Made by a program: the position numbers and the translations under genes | The notes under the pieces: model-generated | Seen by the model: only the letters and a program-made list of their open reading frames with translations | What the model was told of the DNA's origin: nothing | Database searches by the model: none | Part shown: one piece after another, positions 19,451 to 30,054 of the stretch | How the letters are laid out: every line of letters begins with the position of its first letter | How positions within the stretch are numbered: position 1 is the first letter of the stretch | Assembly: GCA_035610365.1 (NCBI GenBank) | Contig: CM069435.1 | Coordinates: forward strand, 90,305,389 to 90,369,388 | Source: Aquatica leii | Lineage: Eukaryota; Arthropoda; Insecta; Coleoptera; Lampyridae | Length of the DNA stretch: 64,000 nucleotides | Direction of reading: 5' to 3'

Positions 19451-22311
19451 ATGAGAAGGGAAATGAGCGACAGTATCGCACATCGCCCTGTTACACATCA
19501 AATTTGAATGGCTGCGGCATTAAAGTGATTGCAGTTTCACCACAAATATATATCTTTTTCTAGGTTATGTTGCATTTATGTAGGTAGACGTCTTTCAAGA
19601 TCTCGTGAAATGTGGCGCTGTAGTCTGTATATGTCAAAATATTGTTATAATCCGTCTTACAAACATTCGTCGGTACATTTTTCTAACCTGTCTTTGTTTT
19701 TATCGTTATATTTGTTGTTAATAAGTCTTTAGGTATTATTATAAATAAATTAATTTTTATTTAATAAATAAATATCTAAATATTTTTATTATTTATTGGC
19801 TTATAAATAGACTAACGTTTTTGGAATTCAGATAGATTTGTCAAATTTTTGACTTTTAGTATATTAATTTTCGACTCAAGGTCACAGTTCACGACATAAT
19901 GAAATGCCTCCACTTATTATATTATATCATTCGTAATATTTTTGTTATAATGTACACTACATGTAATTAAATAAAAAACAAAAACAATGGAGGTCAGTTA
20001 AAATTAGGTATAATTTTTAGAATTTGTGATTACAAGGTGTAGATTCCATAAAATTAAATATTCTCTTTTAAACATAATTCGACGAGTTTACGAGCATTTT
20101 CATAAAGAAACGTATTTATTTAATAAAAACGTTTTGTGTTATAAACACGTTCAGCTTCGATCAGTTTACTGTTGGGGTTTCTGCTTTTGATATATCTGTA
20201 ATAATAAGCGTTACATCAAAACATTGCTATTGTACCCACTGAATTATTTTTTATTGTTCGACTCTTCATATTTGTGACGTGTACGTGTATAATATCAGTT
20301 TGGCCAAGACATCTTTACTATCTACATACCAAAAAATGCCGAAGTACATTGTTCTAATAGTTCTGTGTTTTAAATTGTGCGTATCTATTCAGCCAGAGCA
20401 CCAAGTCACTACTTCTTTGCAAGATTGTGTAAAACATACAATGAAAAAAGTTTTTAATTACGATGATACAATTTTATTTATAAATTTCGAAAACGAAAAC
20501 ATTTTACCTGAGTCAATTTCAAATCCATATGTTATTTTAAATTACTCGGTAACGCAAAAAGCAAAGAACACGCAAAAAGTTATTTCAAATAATATTAATA
20601 TGGTGATGCATTTGAAAAATTACACTGACATGAAGCTTTTATTTCTCGGAATTCAACATCTGATCCACATTAAAGAACAAGGTATACCTTCTCTTACAAA
20701 ATACATATTTATTACGTTCGCGAGTACAATCGCTAAACTACCCGACATATTCAAGCTTTTGTGGAAAAACAACATCATAAACGTGGCAGTGATGATATAC
20801 GATTTCTACAACAACTGTAAGGTGTATTATGCTAATCCACAAGCACCTGCTAATGAATGCGCAACAAAACTTAACGATTTTATCGCAACAGATTGCAACT
20901 CCACAATTACGTATGAATTTCCAAAGACAACGAGAAAATTTTCGAACTGCAACCTCACGTTAGTTGGTAAACAAGATGCAAAAATTTACATGAGAAGTTT
21001 CAAACCTGTTACCGCTGCTGTTTTGACGTTAAAAATAGCTGCTAAATTCTTGAAGATGAAACTTTTTCATAGTCGTTTCGTAGAACTAGATTCGCCAGGT
21101 ACTTTTTATGTGGAATTGTATGCACCAACAGGCAATATTACCAACGGAGATATTATCATTCCATTAGTTGAAAGTAAAATGATATGGCTCGTACCCACAC
21201 GTACAATAATATCACCTTGGAAGGTGTTGACCATTATATTTAAACCCTTACTGTGGATTTCAGTTTCAGTGACGTTTTTGATAACTTTTGTATGCTGGGC
21301 CATATTAATTTCTTGTACAAAATATTCTAACGATTATTTTGCCACATTGTGTGATGTGTTGTCGATTACTATATTAGGATCAAGTAATAGACCGCCAACA
21401 ACGTTGGCTTTTCGTTTTATATTTCTGGCGTACGTAATCTACTCGATCCACATACAAACAGCGTTTACTTCAAATTTGGTACAGATTTTGACACTACCGC
21501 AATACGATGATTTTATTAAAAACGAAGAAGATATAATAAACTCTGACAGTTCAGTTTTACTTTATGACAACATAAGTGCAACGATTTTACAAACGAAGAA
21601 CATTTTTAAAAACATAAGTACAAGAGTTAAAATGATTGAAAGTTACGAAGTGCTGGATATTATCCGAGGTTCGATTCGCAATTTCAGTTTTTATATCTAT
21701 GAAGACATGCTTTATAAATTCAAGAGAGAGGCATTGGACAATAATAATTATTTTGTAGACAACACAGACGGTGGAACGTTAAAATTTTCAATCAAAACAA
21801 TTCCTTTTTCTTATTTTTGTTACACATTAAATGAAATCATGATACGTCTAACTGAATCAGGATTCTACGACTATCTATTTGGAAGGTATAACCACTACGA
21901 AAGATACTACGACAATCTTGTAAATGACAAATTTCATAGTCAATATGATAAAGTAAGATTAACAATGAAACATGTCTGTTCAATTTTTGCACTGTGGGGA
22001 ATTGGTCTTATTTTTGCATTAATTATATTTATTGGAGAACACATAACCTTTTTCATAAAGCAACGTAAATTAGTACGCCGAAATACTCTATAAGTCGTTT
22101 CTATCAACCGTCATTAATTTTGCATCTTTGATATAAATAATATGAGATTGTTTTAGCACAAAACTTGTACTGTGTGTAATTTAATTAAGTTTTGCGATTA
22201 CTTTTTTGCGAATTACTTTTGCGCATGGTTTGTAAGTGTCTACTGGTTCATTATGTATGTTACTACGGTTACTCTAAGATGATTGCTTGGTTCTATCGGT
22301 CTAGCAACTGG
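19451..22311 (+). repeat. Segmental duplication, unit A (IR gene 2 locus)
   Basis: It matches unit B at 49341-51724 almost throughout, including ~400 bp of promoter-side sequence, the whole IR gene and the 3' UTR. A trailing segment 22215-22311 matches 53385-53466. Unit A has ~325 bp (about 19588-19913) absent from B; B has ~1.66 kb (51725-53384) absent from A. The start coincides in B with the end of a BEL LTR. Confidence 0.85.
20336..22093 (+). CDS. Divergent ionotropic receptor (IR), IR gene 2
   Basis: An intact single-exon 585-residue receptor. The ATG at 20336 (AAAAATGCC) opens a clear signal peptide (MPKYIVLIVLCFKLCVSIQ); the open frame upstream has no ATG. The extracellular N-terminal and S1 region is 20-300 with many Asn-x-Ser/Thr sites. 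The pre-M1 motif W-L-V-P-T-R-T-I-I-S-P-W is followed by M1 about 305-327, the pore loop about 337-352 (ILGSSNRPP), M3 about 357-382 (LAYVIYSIHIQTAFTSNL), then LTLPQYDDF entering S2, and M4 about 548-572 (FALWGIGLIFALIIFIGEH). These are the hallmarks of insect chemosensory IRs, plasma-membrane ligand-gated channels. The canonical glutamate-binding residues are not recognisable, as in other divergent IRs. The duplicate at 49861 differs mostly in S1, M1 and patches of S2. The lack of introns fits the tandem or retroposed expansions known for such IRs. Confidence 0.95.
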   Translation: MPKYIVLIVLCFKLCVSIQPEHQVTTSLQDCVKHTMKKVFNYDDTILFINFENENILPESISNPYVILNYSVTQKAKNTQKVISNNINMVMHLKNYTDMKLLFLGIQHLIHIKEQGIPSLTKYIFITFASTIAKLPDIFKLLWKNNIINVAVMIYDFYNNCKVYYANPQAPANECATKLNDFIATDCNSTITYEFPKTTRKFSNCNLTLVGKQDAKIYMRSFKPVTAAVLTLKIAAKFLKMKLFHSRFVELDSPGTFYVELYAPTGNITNGDIIIPLVESKMIWLVPTRTIISPWKVLTIIFKPLLWISVSVTFLITFVCWAILISCTKYSNDYFATLCDVLSITILGSSNRPPTTLAFRFIFLAYVIYSIHIQTAFTSNLVQILTLPQYDDFIKNEEDIINSDSSVLLYDNISATILQTKNIFKNISTRVKMIESYEVLDIIRGSIRNFSFYIYEDMLYKFKREALDNNNYFVDNTDGGTLKFSIKTIPFSYFCYTLNEIMIRLTESGFYDYLFGRYNHYERYYDNLVNDKFHSQYDKVRLTMKHVCSIFALWGIGLIFALIIFIGEHITFFIKQRKLVRRNTL

Positions 22312-22377
22312 TTTTGTCTTAGTTTTCTTAGTGACTATGTCAATTAGATCATAATTAAGAACTTGTCATAATGTTTC

Positions 22378-22561
22378 GAATATTTTAAGTTACATTCTTT
22401 GATGTTTTTGCGCATGACGCATGACTAGAGAGATAGAATTTGTGTGACGTAAAATTTTGATTTTTAAAAGCGGAAGCGAATGTGCTTTACGTTGTTAAGA
22501 AATAAAGTTAAAATAAATTTTAAGCGTTCTTATTGTAACGAAGACCAATAAAATCTTTACA
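22378..22561 (+). repeat. BEL LTR-derived copy, isolated
   Basis: It matches 32290-32473, the 3' LTR of the BEL fossil at 26.4-32.5 kb, from AATATTTTAAGTTACATT to ACCAATAAAATCTT with few differences. No internal sequence is attached, so it is a solo or truncated LTR. No target duplication was recognised. Confidence 0.65.
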
Positions 22562-24824
22562 TTCTTTTAGTAAATAAATATAATTTAAAAAAAATTAAGC
22601 TTAAATTTTTTAATAAAACGCGGCTGCTGAAGAGGGGGAGGGGTCTACTTTACTTAATGAAGAGTAAAGAATTGACTGTAAAGAATTGAACAACTTATTG
22701 GATTTGAAACTTTAACCAATCAACAACGTAATGATAGAACAAGCAAAATACGTACTTACAGATAACAGAAACAATGCAAAAAAATAAACAGAAAAATGAA
22801 AGATTTATTTTAACAACTCACTTTTCAGTATCACTCTTCTTTGCCCAATCATATTTCTTTGACGTTCTGGCTTGCTTAAGCAGTTCCTTTTCGTGCTTGA
22901 CGTAATAATAAAATTATATGCACGTCATTTTATAATTATAAACGCATTGAATGATGCTTTCCATTGTGCTCACACTAAGAGAGTTTCGTTCTTTTGTCCA
23001 CTGTGAGAATTGTTACATGCCAAAGTTAAAATAATGTCACTGCCTGAAACGAGGTAACATAAACGATGTTGTGCCGCTGCTCAGTGAAGACGGGGTGGGT
23101 TATATTTAAAAGTTTCGTGATTGATTTGGATAACTTGACGAAAAACACAAAATCGAAAAGTAATAATGTCGAAATCAAAGGGCGCCAAGAAGGAGTAAAG
23201 CTTAATGGACTTCTGGCCCTTGCCAACCACAAGTCTGCTCCCGAAGGATACACCCTAAACGAACTTACCTTGTTAGAGTGTATCACACTAAAATCTGTAA
23301 TAAATTAATAAAGTTACACACGCGGAGGCCGACGGAATTAAAAGCTCTTTACAATTCAACAATTTAACATTTATTTGCACACAAAAAAATAATAACGAAT
23401 AAATTAAAATAATAAAAAAAATAAAGGTAATGAAATTAACAAAATTAACCACACAAAACAACAAAAGGTACGTCAATGAACGTTTGGTGAAAACAAAATT
23501 TAAAATTATTTGAATAAATGCACAAAAAAAACAAAACAATACAATACAAAATACAGAATTTAATAAAACCAAGCACAAATTAGTAAATCTTAATTTATCA
23601 CGGTCGTGTGCGCGTCGAAATTACTCATTTACAAAACAAAATAAACTTATTTAATATAAATCTAAAATATCTATCTTGAATCGAAAATTCGGTCCCGTTT
23701 AATAAATTTTTAACTCGGGATTCTGTCACAGTTCCGATAAATACGGACAATAATTATTTACATTAACGTTAAATCAATTCGAGACACTTAAAACTTTTAC
23801 TTGAAATTCAAAGCTTTTAACACTCAATCACGTAAATAATAACTTCACGATTAAATATATGGTGTAAAATAAATACCTTGAATTCGTCGTAACTTCAGGA
23901 AAGAACCGGTGGTTGGTTCTAAGTAGCCAGTTGTCTACAGGTAGAAAAACGTTGAAAGGTATGCCAAACAATTGCAATGACGGCGGAAGAATGTTCTTTT
24001 TAACACTTAAATAAAATCCGAACAAATGCGAAGACTGGATTTAGCACAACCCCTCGATTGCATATCCAACTTGAAACGTGAGTTTTAATTTTTGGAAACC
24101 ATGAAGACTACTTAAACCGTAAATTACGAAATTTGAAAAATCAAACTTTTCCACCACTACACTTAATTTTCACGCTTCCATCTAACTTCCGCGGTATTAC
24201 ATCACGATAGGGTAAAAGTACCCTAACCACTCAACTACATAACGGTATCCGGTATTTCTTAATTGCCACCGAAACAATCCTCCTCAAAATCAAAATTTCA
24301 CTCCTTATAACAGCTCGTGATCCAACTTAATTCAACGAACTTGCGCCGTAAAATCCTTGTAAAAGATAGAACACTAAACAAACTAAATTAACAAAGATGA
24401 AAACTATAATTGGCCACGTGCGTCATGTCAAGTACGCACTCGAAAGAAAGAAAATCTTCCCACAGAAAACGCTTACTCCGTCAAATTATCAGGTGGCTCG
24501 CAAATGAACTCAACATAAACAAAAGTACAGATACCAAGAAAAATTGATCAAATTACATTCCAAAAAGGAAGTCGTAAATTATATAGAGTTGTTTTTCTAA
24601 TAAGATAACCAGAGGTAAACACACTAAATCTAAATCAAAACCACGGAACTTTATGCATTCAAAAAAAAATACCAATAATAATTGTGAAATAACTATGCAA
24701 TACAAATAAACTTAAATCAAACGTAATAAAATAACGAGTAAAACGTTTCCGATGCTAACATCGAACTAATCAACTAAAAAAAAACACAAAACAGAAAATT
24801 CAGCCAGATGAATCTAATTACGGG
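22562..24824. other. Gene-poor stretch with one exon-like piece
   Basis: No supported gene. On the minus strand a piece ending at 22822 before a GTGAGT donor reads KHEKELLKQARTSKKYDWAK then KSDTEK and looks like a coding exon, but no partner exon was found. From about 23.3 to 24.5 kb the DNA is less AT-rich than its surroundings yet has no convincing frame; it may be an untranslated or regulatory part of an unrecognised element. Confidence 0.35.
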
Positions 24825-26393
24825 GTCTTACATAAAAGATTCACTGCTAAATTCCAACGCAGGTTACAGAATATCAATGAAAATACTCGTTCCACGTGCA
24901 CGTTATGTCCTGGTATTGCAAATAAATATTGATAAACCTGAAAAAGATTTGCCTTTCTTTCTTTTTCCTCGGTTTTTTGGAAAAAGTACGCTCATTTTTC
25001 ATGCATGCCTTTGCTTTTCACTCACCTGTCATATTTTCACGTTCAATACAAGATTTTAAATACATATATTCTTCATATATGGAATCATCAATGACTATAC
25101 TCTTCTGATTTAAATATCCTATAGTTTCTTCAACTTGTTGCTACTGGTGAACGCCATTTAAAATCATCCAAGCAAAAATTTGATATTTTGACATTGGTTC
25201 AGTCCATTGTTCCAGATAAAGAATAGCAGTGGTGAAGAAATCTTTAATTTCTGTGTTCATTTTTCCAATTTGGCTTTCATCAAGCACTCCGTCATTCTTC
25301 AATCTATTATACAACTGTTTTGTTGAGTTTCCTAGGTAGTTATTAACAGATCTTTCATTCAACTGCTTCTTTGTATCCTCTACAATACTTTTCACTTCAA
25401 TAACAGTAATTACTGCTTTTTCAATTTTTTTAATCTGCTTTTCAATTAAAAACGCCTGGCTGTGTACAAACATGGTGAACAGTTCAGATAAAGGATCGGC
25501 AAAAAAGTCTTTTATAGCTGTTGCTGCTTTTTCCTCAACTGCAAAAAAATCTTTCAAGGGAATCCATAGCTTCAGTATTCGTTCGACAGCCGGAAGTAGC
25601 GAAACCCATCTACTCCGCGAATGAGACAGTATATTTTGGAAATTTATTTCTGCATACTCACAAAAATCCTTAAGTCGTTGGACTCGCACGGTGAATATAG
25701 AAAAATATTTGAAGATTTTAAGAACAATAGACTCCACATGAACGGACAGCACATCACCGGCAGTGGAAGCAGTAAGGAGTACGTGCGCGGGGCAGCCGAT
25801 CCCGTCAATATTTTTGAACACAATAACTTAATTTTTAATCCTTCTTTTTCTGTGAAATACTGAATTAACAATGGAAACATCTTTTCAGCTTTATGATTAC
25901 TAGAATCAGTTGAAATTCCGTAGAAAGGACATTTTTGTATTTCTGCTTTGATCTGCGCTATAGAGTGAGGAGCTAAAATGTGTTTAATTATAGCAGTAGC
26001 TTTGGTTCTTGCGGTTGATTGTTTTAACGCTATATTAGAATCTGGATACATGACAGCATTAAGTTTTGTAGTAAAATCGAGAGAACTAAACGATTGGTGG
26101 TGCTTTACAACTTTGTAAGCAGTGGTCAATTCGGCAGCGCTTATCAAAGTATCTTCCATAGAATTTTGTTTTACCATAAACGACGATATATCTTAGGATG
26201 TTGATGCAACTGACAATCTGGACTTATGATTTCTGTTTTGTATGTGGTCTTTTACACTCGACTTCCCGCCATGACTAACGGATATATAAACATCCCAAAT
26301 CGAACAAAAAGCTTCATGTTCATCTCTTCCTTTTTTTATGAATGACCACTCTTTAGTATAATCATCAGAAAAATGACATTTTCTCTTTGGCAT
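24825..26393 (-). pseudogene. hAT transposase (BED-finger type), nearly full length but broken
   Basis: Minus strand. The start at 26393 (MPKRKCHFSDDYTKEWSFIK) leads into a BED-like zinc finger region ending GKSSVKDHIQNRNHKSRLS. Then come the DUF4371-like block (QSTARTKATAIIKHILAPHS, FYGISTDSSNHKAEKMFPLL, about 26.15-25.85 kb) and a central block (GCPAHVLLTAST, LSHSRSRWVSLLPAVERILK, about 25.8-25.55 kb). A tail follows (WTEPMSKYQIFAWMILNGVH), then the hAT dimerisation block near 24.9 kb (VYQYLFAIPGHNVHVERVFS). The order and length match hAT transposases similar to SCAND3/ZBED-like proteins. Stops after the first finger and after NGVHQ, plus frame changes, make it inactive. Terminal repeats were not identified. 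Its 5' side lies next to the BEL fossil. Confidence 0.8.
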
Positions 26394-26852
26394 GACTGCT
26401 AACAGGCTAACTTCATATACACCAATTTTAAAAGAAACGACTTTAAGTTGAATTGTTTCAAGGAAATTTCTCGTTTGCTAATTGTTTTCAAACACAAAGT
26501 GTAACGAACACTCATCTTTCCTTTTGTGAATCTTCTCTAATATGTAGTGTTCCTTTTGAACAAACGATTTATAAGTTTTGGCAAATAGAAGAGGTAACTC
26601 CAAAAAACAAACTTTCATTATTGTCTCCATCAGAACGCTTTTGTGAAATGTATTTTAAACTGTCCGAACCGATGCTAGTGACAGATTTGTTGTCTCAATT
26701 CCATTTTATTCTAAATTGTTTCAATTGGAAAACTCTAAACAAACAGAACTTAATAGATTTCTATCTGTAGAAAGAAGATTACAAAAAGATCCTTGCTTGA
26801 GGCATGAATACATTAATTTTATACACGAATATCTACGTTTAGGACACATGTC

Positions 26853-27116
26853 TAAATTGTTCACTTCATTTGACATTGCTTCGTTTTTTGTAAACGCGGT
26901 TGAAGAAACGTCTTCACTAACAACCAAAGTAAGAGTGGTATTTGATGCAAGCTCCAAAAGCGATACAAGCGTGTCATTGAATGATACCCAAATTACAGGG
27001 CCTGTGGTGCAGGACGATCTCTTCTCAATCTTATTACGTTTTGCTTAGGCATCAAATTGCGCTTATTGGAGATATAGAAAATTTCACTCCAATTGTTACT
27101 TACTATTTACATACAG
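26853..27116 (+). repeat. Long direct repeat flanking the R1-clade LINE, left copy
   Basis: It is nearly identical to 29752-30054 apart from a 39-base length difference near its right end. It belongs to the BEL reverse-transcriptase region and ends exactly where the LINE poly-T tract begins. Confidence 0.8.
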
Positions 27117-27629
27117 TTTTTTTTATACATATATTGAACCAAATAAACACATACAAAACTAAAATAAAAAGAAAGCAAAGCATAGACAAAATAAAGAAAA
27201 AGGATACATGGCTAAATAATAAAAACTAAAAAACTGACAGCCCGCAGTGACTGTCTCAGCGAAAAAACGAAAACGATCTTACATTCATACATAATAAAAA
27301 AAAAGCAACTAAAACTAAAAACCGCTATTCATAACATGCAAAGGGCACGAAAATGCAATGTAGCTTAGAAATAATTAAGACATAACAGAATAAGATATAG
27401 AGCAGTAACAAAAAGAATAGCTTAATTTAGGGTATAAGTAGTAAATAAGAAAATAGTGAAGGAACTATCAGAGACTACAAATAAGTAAATAAAATTTTAT
27501 ACATTATAGATAAAAAGAAACTTAAAAGCTATTTATCAAAGACGAGTAATGGAGCTATTAACTCAACAAAAAAGTGGAGAATACACCAATAGACCGCAAG
27601 CACTATATCACTAGAAACACCAAGAACCA

Positions 27630-28106
27630 CTATACACCCTTACACAGAATATGTTTTGCAGACATAATTTCTTTTATTAAATTGACAGTCTCCTCCCAAT
27701 TACTTTTGCTGCTAAGTAGAGTAGAGATGAAGTTCGTCCGGTTTAGGTTAAGATTGTACTTATGCTGTATATCGGTCCACTTTTCACAATAGAATAGAGT
27801 ATGTTCCACTGTGTCAACATCTTTTCGGCACATTAGGCACGTGTTATCTGCGGTCACCCCAAACCTATGTAAATATTGTTGGAAATTGCCATGGTTCGTA
27901 AGACATTGAACTAAGAAATAGTTCAGGTTACCGTATTTTCTACGATACCAATCCATGAAGTTGGGCATCAAGGTGTTGGTCCAATTAGAGTCGGGAATGT
28001 TTTTCCATGTATCTTGAAAAGTATCGAGGTATTTGGCACGAATTAGGCCAACATCCTTTTGGAGCATTCCAAATGTATCAACCCTTTGCTGTATTTTAAG
28101 ATACAT
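27630..28106 (-). pseudogene. R1-clade LINE ORF2, C-terminal domain
   Basis: This is the 3' part of ORF2. It includes HGNFQQYLHRFGVTADNTCL and MCRKDVDTVEHTLFYC, the Cys-Cys-His-Cys knuckle that closes ORF2 in R1-like elements. It overlaps the end of the reverse-transcriptase frame by ~60 bp in a different frame, so one frameshift separates them near 28.05-28.1 kb. The knuckle residues are intact. Confidence 0.8.
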
Positions 28107-29407
28107 CGGTATGGTCTTACAAATAACAAAAGCGCTTCAGTTCTGACAGTTCTGTAGGCAGTGGATCTTAGGAGTAGTAACTTCCTATCTATTCGCGTAA
28201 TCAGATTTTTATAAGATTTATATAAGAACTTGGATTCGGCTACCATTGTAATAACCTTTCTGCGGACGTCCATGATGTCAGCTGATTTTGGAAGAATTCT
28301 TGAGAATTGTCCGATACAGGAATTGGCTTTGTTCCAAGAAGTTTTAAGATGTGGGCCGAAAGTAAGTTTTTCGTCCAAAATTATGCCAAGATATCTGATT
28401 TGGTTGCTCGGATATATGTCGTAACCATCGCAAGAGAAGACAATGTTGTTCCATTTTATCCTGCCACTAAGGATGCAGGCCTCTGTCTTATGAACAGCGA
28501 TTTTAAGGTGTTTGTTATTCACCCACTCGGAGATAGTCCGTACAGCTTGGTTACAAATGTCCATTAGTGAATACTCGTCGCGAGCCGATGCGATTACGGC
28601 TAGGTCGTCTGCGTATGCGGTTAGTTTTATTCCAGAAGGATATTCTAGTGTCAGAACCTCGTCAAAAACGAGGTTCCACAGAAGTGGCCCCAGCACCGAG
28701 CCTTGTGGAACGCCTATGTTTAGCCGATAGTTTATGTCGTTATCGGAGGTCACTGACCTATTTTTAAAGTAATTGATTAGAGTGTTGATGATATTGCCAT
28801 TAAGGCTCCGAGATTTAGCGTTATTAATAATGTCTGACCATCGGATCCCGTTAAACGCGTTTTCAATGTTGATCGTGATGATACAAACTAGTTTTCTAGC
28901 CCATTGCTTTTTGTTTTTTTCCGCTAAGGCGGTTTCCCAGACGCTGCTGATAGCGTGTACTGTAGATTTATTTTGCGTGAAACCGAATTGGTTGCGAGAC
29001 ACGCTAGTAGCCGACGTAATTCTGTTGACTACAATTCTTTCGTAGACTTTGCTTATTGAATTTAGTAAACAAATAGGACGAAATTTATTAGAATTTTTTT
29101 TATTAATTAGTACCAGTCTTGAGTATTTCCAGCGGTGTAGAAAGCTGCCAGAAATCCACAGATTGTTAAAGAACTTGTGAAACGCGATAGCAAAATTACA
29201 TCCTAGAATCTTGAGCACAACAGGTGGAATCATGTCTAGACCTGGTGCTTTATAGGTCTTGATTTTCTTGAAAGCGGCAATAACTTCGGAGATAGCGAGA
29301 GGTTGTAGAGCTTCAGTTGTGGTAGTAACTTCCATCCGTTCGAACTCTAGGTCTCGAGTGTCGGGGAACAGTAATTTAACGGTGTCCATTTCTGATTCAG
29401 GAGACAT
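28043..29407 (-). pseudogene. R1-clade LINE ORF2, reverse-transcriptase domain
   Basis: A 454-codon frame. Motifs in order: YKAPGLDMIPPVVLKIL, KFRPICLLNSISKVYERIV, QFGFTQNKSTVHAI, ITINIENAFNGIRW (motif A), GVPQGSVLGPLLWNLVFDEV (motif B), LTAYADDLAVI (motif C) and IRYLGIILDEKLTF. This is a full R1-clade reverse transcriptase. In motif A the usual Thr-Leu-Asp-Ile is Thr-Ile-Asn-Ile, so the first catalytic Asp is replaced by Asn and the enzyme should be dead despite the long open frame. The first Met lies inside the domain's normal upstream region, so it is not the natural start. Confidence 0.88.
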
Positions 29408-29751
29408 ACAGGAGATCGGCTTGTTAAATTTTCTGGTGGCAATTTTAAATGCGTCTCCCCAGGGGTTGTTGTTTATTTTTCCGATTAGTCCTACCCAGCA
29501 GTTTCTTTTAGCGGTCTTAATGGCATTTTGGAGCTCTTTGCGTCTTAGTTTATAAATGTATTGGAAATTTTCAGTTGCAGGAAGTTTTTTTTTGGTTTTT
29601 AGAAGAAATCGTCTGGCGTATTTGCATGCGACTCAGAGTTTTTTAATTTCTGCATTCCACCAGTATTTGTGCTGCTTGGGGTTAGGAAAACATTTACGTT
29701 TGGTAGGCATAGAGAGCGTACACGACGTGTGTATCTGATTTTCCATGTTAA

Positions 29752-30054
29752 TAAATTGTTCACTTCATTTGACATTGCTTCGTTTTTTGTAAACGCGGTT
29801 GAAGAAACGTCTTCACTAACAACCAAGGTAAGAGTGGTATTTGATGCAAGCTCCAAAAGCGATACAAGCGTGTCATTGAATGATACCCAAATTACAGGGC
29901 CTGTGGTGCAGGACGATCTCTTCTCAATCTTATTACGTTTCTTTAGGCATCAAATTGCGCTTATTGGAGATATAGAAAAAGCCTATAGACAAATTCTCAT
30001 TGAACATTTCTTACAAAAATTTCACTCCAATTGATACTTACTATTTAAATACAG
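29752..30054 (+). repeat. Long direct repeat flanking the R1-clade LINE, right copy
   Basis: The partner of 26853-27116. It starts right at the LINE 5' end, and the BEL sequence then continues rightward past its end at ATACAG. Confidence 0.8.

Larger units (their letters stand above)
27117..29751 (-). mobile_element. R1-clade LINE, 5'-truncated, inserted in a BEL fossil
   Basis: A minus-strand non-LTR retrotransposon. Its 3' end is the A-tail seen as eight T at 27117-27124. The 3' UTR is about 27125-27630; ORF2 runs 27630-29690. The 5' end lies at about 29750, and the apurinic endonuclease and ORF1 are missing, so it is 5'-truncated as is usual for LINEs. The most 5' coding part (QHKYWWNAEIKKL near 29.66 kb) is the family's linker between endonuclease and reverse transcriptase. 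The copy is flanked by ~264/303 bp direct repeats of BEL sequence, far longer than normal target duplications. Confidence 0.85.

Noticed and set aside
23066-23308. An 80-codon open frame on plus
   Set aside because: No recognised domain, and a similar-length overlapping frame exists on minus (23026-23286); not enough to call a gene.
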